20,093 nucleotides of DNA from positions 9,542-29,634 of the forward strand of contig DLLE01000023.1 of NCBI GenBank assembly GCA_002477955.1, written 5' to 3'. Numbering within the stretch: position 1 is the first letter of the stretch; every line of letters starts with the position of its first letter. This document shows positions 15,368 through 20,093 of this stretch, piece by piece. Source of the stretch: Treponema sp. UBA7570 (GTDB taxonomy: Bacteria; Spirochaetota; Spirochaetia; Treponematales; Treponemataceae). The translations under genes were made by a program, and so were the position numbers. The notes under the pieces are model-generated. The model searched no databases, was not told where the DNA came from, and was given only the letters and a program-made list of their open reading frames with translations.

Positions 15368-15397
15368 ATTATAATTCACCTTTACTTTTTTCTTCAA
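15368..15397 (-). promoter_or_regulatory. dnaA promoter, possibly leaderless
   Basis: On the minus strand TTGAAG (15392-15397) and TATAAT (15368-15373) are 18 bp apart. The -10 box ends 7 bases before the ATG, so the transcript would begin at about the start codon. Confidence 0.55.
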
Positions 15398-15461
15398 TAC
15401 AAATATAATTTTTACTATTCAAAAATTCTATCCGTATCTTTTGTAATAAATCATAAAATCA

Positions 15462-15467
15462 TATAAT
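15462..15467 (+). promoter_or_regulatory. -10 box of gyrB
   Basis: TATAAT sits 16 bases before the gyrB ATG and just before the ribosome site AAGGA (15471-15475). The -35 side (TTTTGT at 17 bp) is weak. The leader would be very short. Confidence 0.4.
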
Positions 15468-15483
15468 ATAAAGGAATAGAAAA

Positions 15484-17463
15484 ATGGCTTCTTCTTATGA
15501 TGCTGGCAGTATTCAAGTATTAAAAGGTCTTGAAGCTGTCCGCAAGCGTCCTGGTATGTATATTGGATCTACAGGACCAAAGGGACTTCATCATCTTGTT
15601 TACGAAACTGTTGATAACTGTATTGACGAGGCAATGGCTGGTTATTGCGATAAAATCGTTGTTGCTCTCGAAAAAGACGACATTGTGCGTGTTGAAGATA
15701 ATGGTCGTGGTATTCCTGTTGCAATGCACCCGACAGAACATGTTAGTGCTCTTGAACTGGTTTTGACTCGGCTTCATGCTGGTGGAAAATTTGACAAAAA
15801 ATCTTATAAAGTTTCCGGCGGTTTGCACGGTGTTGGTGTTTCTTGTGTAAATGCTCTTTCAGATTGGCTTGAAGCAACTGTTAAACGTGATGGACATATT
15901 TACCGTCAAAAATATGAACGCGGAATTCCAGTTACAAAAGTTGAAACTATTGGCGATACAGACGAGCACGGAACTATAATTCGCTGGAAAGCCGACAAAT
16001 CGATTTTTACGGTTACGACAACTTATGACTGGGATGTTTTGATTCAGCGTTTAAAAGAGCTTGCATTTTTGAACAGCGGAATCGTAATTATTTTTCGAGA
16101 TGAACGTCTTGAAACTCCAAAAGAGCAAATTCTCAAATATGAAGGCGGAATTGTCCATTATGTTCAGGAATTAAATTCAAAGTCAAAAATAAAATATCCT
16201 GAGGAACCTATTTTTATTGTTGGCGAAAAAGAAGATGACAATCCGGAAAAAGGCTCTGTAATTACAGAGCTTGCTTTTCAGTACAACGAGGGTTATTCAG
16301 AAAACATCCACACTTATGTAAATGATATTCGCACTGGCGACGGTGGAACTCATCTTGACGGTTTCCGTTCAGGACTTCTTTCGGTTCTTTCAAAAGCTCT
16401 TGATGGAAATGAAAAACTGAAGAAAAAAATGCCTAAAAAAGACGGAAAAATCGATTCAAAAGAAGATCCGTATGAAAAATTGACGGGTGATGATGTTCGT
16501 GCCGGACTTGTTGCCGTTCTTTCGATAAAAGTTCCTGAACCAGAATTTGTTGGCCAGACTAAAGATAAACTTGGAAATCCTGAAGTCCGGGGAATTGTAG
16601 ATTCTCTTGTAAAAGAAAAGCTTACAATTTTCTTTGAGCTGAATCCGGCAATTCTCGAAAAAGTTCTTGAAAAATCTATTGGAGAAGCAACTGCGAGAAT
16701 TGCAGCTCGTAAGGCAAAAGACGCTTCACGCAAAAAGTCTGGACTTTCTGGATTTAAAAAGCCGGAAAAACTTTCTGACTGTTCAATAAAAGATAATCCT
16801 TCTATTTGCGAAGTTTATATTGTCGAAGGAGATTCGGCCGGCGGTTCTGCAAAAAAAGGAAGAGAATCTAAAACTCAGGCAATTCTTCCTCTTTGGGGAA
16901 AAATGCTTAACGTTGAAAAAGTTGATCCTGCAAAGGTTATGGAAAACGACAAACTTAAACCAATTATTGATACGCTCGGCGCTGGCTTTGGAAAAGATTT
17001 TAACATCGAAAAAATTCGTTATCACAAAATAATTATCATGGCCGATGCAGATGTCGACGGTTCTCATATTAGAACTTTGCTTTTGACTTTTTTTTACAGA
17101 TATATGCCTGAAATTATTGAAAAAGGTTATGTTTATCTGGCAATGCCTCCTCTTTTTAAAGTTCAGCTTGGAAAAAAAGAGCCTGTTTACTGTTATTCAG
17201 ATGCAGAAAGAGATGCTGCTTTGGAAGCTCTTGGAGAACAGAGAGAAAAGGCAGATGTCCAGCGTTATAAAGGTCTTGGTGAAATGGACGGAAACCAATT
17301 GTGGGAAACTACAATGAATCCTGCCACAAGAAAAATGCGTGTTGTAACTGTTCCTGACGCAGAAGCAGCAAATAGAATTTTTACAGTCTGCATGGGCGAA
17401 GAAGTAGAACCAAGGCGCGAATTTATTGAATCGAATTCAAGTTACGCAAATTTGGATATTTAA
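15484..17463 (+). CDS. gyrB: DNA gyrase subunit B
   Basis: The 659-residue ATPase subunit of gyrase has the GHKL ATP site (E41, N45 and D48 in ETVDNCIDEA; DNGRGIP at 72-78; GGLHGVG at 112-118), the transducer lysine loop QTKDKLGNPEV, and a Toprim domain with E448-GDS and D521-A-D523-V-D525. It ends with the YKGLGEMDGNQLWETTMNPATRKM block that separates GyrB from ParE. It is the short form lacking the enterobacterial insert. A Lys/Asp-rich stretch of roughly a dozen extra residues precedes LTGDDVRAGL. AAGGA is 8 bases from the ATG. It is divergent from dnaA and followed by gyrA after 96 bases. Confidence 0.98.
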   Translation: MASSYDAGSIQVLKGLEAVRKRPGMYIGSTGPKGLHHLVYETVDNCIDEAMAGYCDKIVVALEKDDIVRVEDNGRGIPVAMHPTEHVSALELVLTRLHAGGKFDKKSYKVSGGLHGVGVSCVNALSDWLEATVKRDGHIYRQKYERGIPVTKVETIGDTDEHGTIIRWKADKSIFTVTTTYDWDVLIQRLKELAFLNSGIVIIFRDERLETPKEQILKYEGGIVHYVQELNSKSKIKYPEEPIFIVGEKEDDNPEKGSVITELAFQYNEGYSENIHTYVNDIRTGDGGTHLDGFRSGLLSVLSKALDGNEKLKKKMPKKDGKIDSKEDPYEKLTGDDVRAGLVAVLSIKVPEPEFVGQTKDKLGNPEVRGIVDSLVKEKLTIFFELNPAILEKVLEKSIGEATARIAARKAKDASRKKSGLSGFKKPEKLSDCSIKDNPSICEVYIVEGDSAGGSAKKGRESKTQAILPLWGKMLNVEKVDPAKVMENDKLKPIIDTLGAGFGKDFNIEKIRYHKIIIMADADVDGSHIRTLLLTFFYRYMPEIIEKGYVYLAMPPLFKVQLGKKEPVYCYSDAERDAALEALGEQREKADVQRYKGLGEMDGNQLWETTMNPATRKMRVVTVPDAEAANRIFTVCMGEEVEPRREFIESNSSYANLDI

Positions 17464-17492
17464 CGATAGCATAACTAAAATAAAAGAAAAAA

Positions 17493-17553
17493 GGTCATTG
17501 AGCCTGTAAAAAATGACCAATAGACAAAAAGTGGTTTTGACAGGCTCGGCCAC
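17493..17553. repeat. Pair of inverted REP-like hairpins between gyrB and gyrA
   Basis: Copy 1 (17493-17518) is GGTCAT and ATGACC enclosing TGAGCCTGTAAAAA. Copy 2 (17531-17553) is GTGG and CCAC enclosing the reverse complement of the same core; its minus strand reads GTGGCCGAGCCTGTCAAAACC plus AC. The two share GAGCCTGT-n-AAAA in opposite orientation but have different, self-complementary stems. The arms GAGCCTGT (17500-17507) and ACAGGCTC (17540-17547) are perfectly complementary, so a long hairpin or an H-type pseudoknot in the RNA is also possible. It lies 7 bases before the first gyrA ATG. Confidence 0.65.
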
Positions 17554-17559
17554 CTCAAA

Positions 17560-20091
17560 ATGGAACTAAAAATGTTAGAAGAAGAAAAAACACCGGAAGG
17601 TGGAACGGTAATAAAAATTCCAATCGAAGACGAAGTTAAGCAGGCTTATATTGACTATTCGATGTCTGTAATTGTTCAGCGTGCTTTGCCAGATGTTCGC
17701 GACGGATTAAAGCCTGTTCACAGGCGAATTATGTACGCAATGGACAAACTTAATCTTTCGAGCGGCGGAAAAACAAAAAAATGTGCCACAATCGTTGGTG
17801 AAGTTTTGGGACATTATCATCCTCACGGTGATGCTTCCGTTTATGATGCATTGGTTCGTTTGGGGCAGGATTTTGCGCAACGTTATACGACTGTAACTCC
17901 GCAGGGAAATTTTGGTACGATTGCAGGTGATCCTCCAGCGGCTTACCGTTATACCGAAGCCAAAATGTCAAAAATCACCGAGGAAATGACTGCCGACATT
18001 AACAAAGAAACTGTAGATATGGTTTCTAACTTTGATGATACGACAGTTGAACCTTCAGTTCTTCCTGGAAAATTTCCATTTCTTCTTTGTAACGGAACAA
18101 CTGGTATTGCCGTTGGCATGGCTTCAAATATGCCGACTCACAATTTACGCGAAGTTGCCTCTGCCATTGCGGCTTACATTGACAATCCGGAAATTACAAT
18201 TGATGAATTGATGACTTATATAAAAGGTCCGGACTTTCCGACTGGCGGTGTAATTTACGGTCGTGAAGGAATCAAAAAAGCTTATAGAACTGGTCGCGGA
18301 AGAATTACAATTCGCTCAAAATTCAATATTGAAACAGACAAAAAAGGAAAAGAACGCATTGTATTTACAGAAGTTCCTTATGGAGTAAATACAACGAATA
18401 TCATAAAAAGAATCAACGAACTTGCAGAAAACAAAATAATTGAAGGAATTGCCGATGCAAACGATGAAACTTCTGACCGTGTTGGAATGAGACTTGTAGT
18501 TGAGCTTAAAAAAAATGCAATTACAAAAATCGTCTTGAACCAGCTTTTTGCAAAAACGGACTTGCAGTCAAATTTTGGCGTAATCAATCTTGCTCTTGTT
18601 CCTCAGCAGAAAGATGGTTTGCGATATGACGAGCCTCAGTTGCAGCTTCCAAATGTTTATTTAAAACCGCAGATTCTTACTTTAAAGCAGTTGATTCAAT
18701 ATTTTGTAGAGCATCGCGACGAAGTAATTACGCGCAGAACGATTTATGATTTAAAAGTTGCAAAACATAAGATGAAGATTTTGCAGGCTTTAATTACAGC
18801 TATTAACAATATTGATGAAGTAATTGCAATTATCAAATCAAGCCGCGACACAGAAGAAGCAAAACTCCGCCTTGAAAAACGCTTTGATTTTGATGACGAG
18901 CAGGCACAGGCGATAGTTGATATGCCTCTTAAAAGGCTTACTCATCTTCTTATTGAAGATTTGCAGAACCAGATTAAAGAACTTCAGGCATTGATTGACC
19001 ATTTGGAAGATTTGCTTGCTCATCACGAAAAAATCCGCCTGCTGATAAAAGACGAAACAAATGAACTGGCAGAAAAATATGGCGATGACAGAAAAACTGA
19101 TATTGTTGCTGACGAAGTAGAGCAGATAAATACAGAAGATATGATTAAAGAAGAAGAAGTTGTCGTTATGATTTCCAAACTTGGTTATATCAAGAGAGTT
19201 CCTCTTACTCAGTACAAGGCTCAGAGCCGTGGTGGAAAAGGAAGTTTGAGCGCAACTTTGATTGAAGGTGATTACATCAATCAGATTTTTACGGCAACGA
19301 CAAAATCATTTATAACTTTTTTTACAAACGCTGGAAAAGTGTATTGGATAAAAGTTCATGAAATTCCTGAAGCAAGCCGTTCAAGCCGCGGTTCAAGCGT
19401 AAAATCTTTGATTCAGCTTAGCCCTGATGAAGAAATTTCCACAATTGTAACTATGAAAGATTATACCGATCAGCAGTATATATTTATGTCGACAGCAAAT
19501 GGAACTGTAAAAAAATGCAAAACTACTGAATTTGCAAATGCAAAAACTCGTGGCGTAATCGGAATTAAGCTTCATGATGGAGATCATCTTGTTTCTGCAA
19601 TGTTGACTTCCGGAAATGACGATGCAATGCTTATTACAAGAAAAGGGCAGGCGCTTAGAGTTTCTGAAGAAAGTGTTCGTCCAATGGGAAGAGCAAGTTC
19701 TGGCGTTACAGGAATTCGTCTTGCTTCTGGAGATGAAGTTGCTGCTGCAATCAGTGTTGAACAAAATAAAGATGCGCTTGTTATAACCGAAAAAGGTTAT
19801 GGAAAACGAGTTGGATTTGATGAGTTTGGAAAACACGGACGTGGAACTGGCGGACAGAAAATTTTCGGAAATATTGACGGCAAGGGCGAAATTATAGGCG
19901 CAATTGCGGTTTCAGAAAGTGATGAAGTAATCTGTATGTCTGGACAGGGAAAAACTCTTAGAGTTTCGGCAGCAATGATTTCAAAGCAGGGCAGAGCATC
20001 TTCTGGAACCCGTATTATAAATATCGACGAACCAGATTATGTTGTAGGCTTTGATAAAGTTGCAAGCGAAGATGAAAAAGATAAAGAGTAA
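17560..20091 (+). CDS. gyrA: DNA gyrase subunit A
   Basis: The 843-residue subunit cuts and rejoins DNA. Seen in order: the winged-helix entry YSMSVIVQRALPDVRDGLKPVHRR, the GHYHPHGDASVYD quinolone-determining region, catalytic Tyr131 in AAYRYTEAKM with R130 before it, a long coiled-coil and tower region, and a six-bladed C-terminal pinwheel. The pinwheel's first blade carries QSRGGKG (555-561), a GyrA-box with Ser for the usual Arg, and that box marks GyrA rather than ParC. A92, where E. coli has S83, and D96, where it has D87, are noted. The 17560 ATG has no ribosome site; the ATG at 17572, four codons in, has GGA 7 bases before it and gives the usual N-terminus, so it may be the real start. 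The stop is two bases from the window end. Confidence 0.97.
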   Translation: MELKMLEEEKTPEGGTVIKIPIEDEVKQAYIDYSMSVIVQRALPDVRDGLKPVHRRIMYAMDKLNLSSGGKTKKCATIVGEVLGHYHPHGDASVYDALVRLGQDFAQRYTTVTPQGNFGTIAGDPPAAYRYTEAKMSKITEEMTADINKETVDMVSNFDDTTVEPSVLPGKFPFLLCNGTTGIAVGMASNMPTHNLREVASAIAAYIDNPEITIDELMTYIKGPDFPTGGVIYGREGIKKAYRTGRGRITIRSKFNIETDKKGKERIVFTEVPYGVNTTNIIKRINELAENKIIEGIADANDETSDRVGMRLVVELKKNAITKIVLNQLFAKTDLQSNFGVINLALVPQQKDGLRYDEPQLQLPNVYLKPQILTLKQLIQYFVEHRDEVITRRTIYDLKVAKHKMKILQALITAINNIDEVIAIIKSSRDTEEAKLRLEKRFDFDDEQAQAIVDMPLKRLTHLLIEDLQNQIKELQALIDHLEDLLAHHEKIRLLIKDETNELAEKYGDDRKTDIVADEVEQINTEDMIKEEEVVVMISKLGYIKRVPLTQYKAQSRGGKGSLSATLIEGDYINQIFTATTKSFITFFTNAGKVYWIKVHEIPEASRSSRGSSVKSLIQLSPDEEISTIVTMKDYTDQQYIFMSTANGTVKKCKTTEFANAKTRGVIGIKLHDGDHLVSAMLTSGNDDAMLITRKGQALRVSEESVRPMGRASSGVTGIRLASGDEVAAAISVEQNKDALVITEKGYGKRVGFDEFGKHGRGTGGQKIFGNIDGKGEIIGAIAVSESDEVICMSGQGKTLRVSAAMISKQGRASSGTRIINIDEPDYVVGFDKVASEDEKDKE

Positions 20092-20093
20092 TT

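Noticed and set aside
17536..17541. Perfect TTGACA -35 box before gyrA
   Set aside because: No -10 box lies at 15-19 bp, and the sequence is part of the second REP-like hairpin.
1..20093. A defence system, prophage, CRISPR array or toxin-antitoxin module
   Set aside because: No transposase, integrase, regular direct-repeat array or toxin/antitoxin-like pair is seen; the nuclease at the left edge is explained as a repair enzyme.

Overview
The window looks like the chromosomal replication-origin region of a low-GC spirochaete, most likely a Treponema, possibly a gut or oral carbohydrate user. Three things point there: the gene set and order (dnaA, dnaN, recF, a DUF721/DciA-type gene, rpmH, rnpA, yidD, yidC, jag, with gyrB and gyrA running the other way), the protein sequences (an L34 starting MLRTYQPS, a spirochaete-style lipoprotein, a cyclophilin-FKBP fusion), and the AT-rich base composition. 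The genus is my inference; no rRNA gene is present to confirm it.

Layout, left to right. 1-2681 (minus): a large AddB/RecB-like PD-(D/E)XK nuclease, cut at its C-terminus by the window edge. 2682-3067: a divergent intergenic region holding a promoter for each neighbour and copy A of a dispersed repeat. 3068-4477 (plus): uxaC, uronate isomerase, with codon use unlike everything around it. 4536-4579: a two-way terminator. 4585-5331 (minus): a CmpB-type (PF06541) membrane protein. 5378-5521: copy B of the repeat, inverted relative to A. 5567-5606: a strong terminator closing the leftward cluster. 5644-8204 (minus): a dual-family peptidyl-prolyl isomerase lipoprotein, a secreted protein of unknown function, and jag/khpB. 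8316-10838 (minus): yidC, yidD, rnpA, rpmH. 10925-13678 (minus): DUF721/dciA-like, recF, dnaN. 13679-13941: the probable oriC, with DnaA-box-like sites, AT-rich DNA and a run of TAG/TAA triplets that fits a DnaA-trio element. 13942-15360 (minus): dnaA. 15484-20091 (plus): gyrB and gyrA, separated by two small inverted hairpins sharing one core.

The right two thirds is a housekeeping block: origin firing (DnaA, oriC), clamp and repair (DnaN, RecF), probable helicase loading (DUF721), supercoiling (GyrBA), and a ribosome/RNase P/membrane-insertion cluster (L34, RnpA, YidD, YidC, Jag). The left third, between the nuclease and the isomerase operon, is more accessory: uxaC and the CmpB-type gene each have a copy of the same structured repeat just upstream of their promoter, in the same orientation relative to the gene. 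I see no phage, transposase, CRISPR array, toxin-antitoxin pair, rRNA or tRNA. The least explained signals are the A/B repeat pair and the paired hairpins between gyrB and gyrA; neither amounts to a demonstrated new system.
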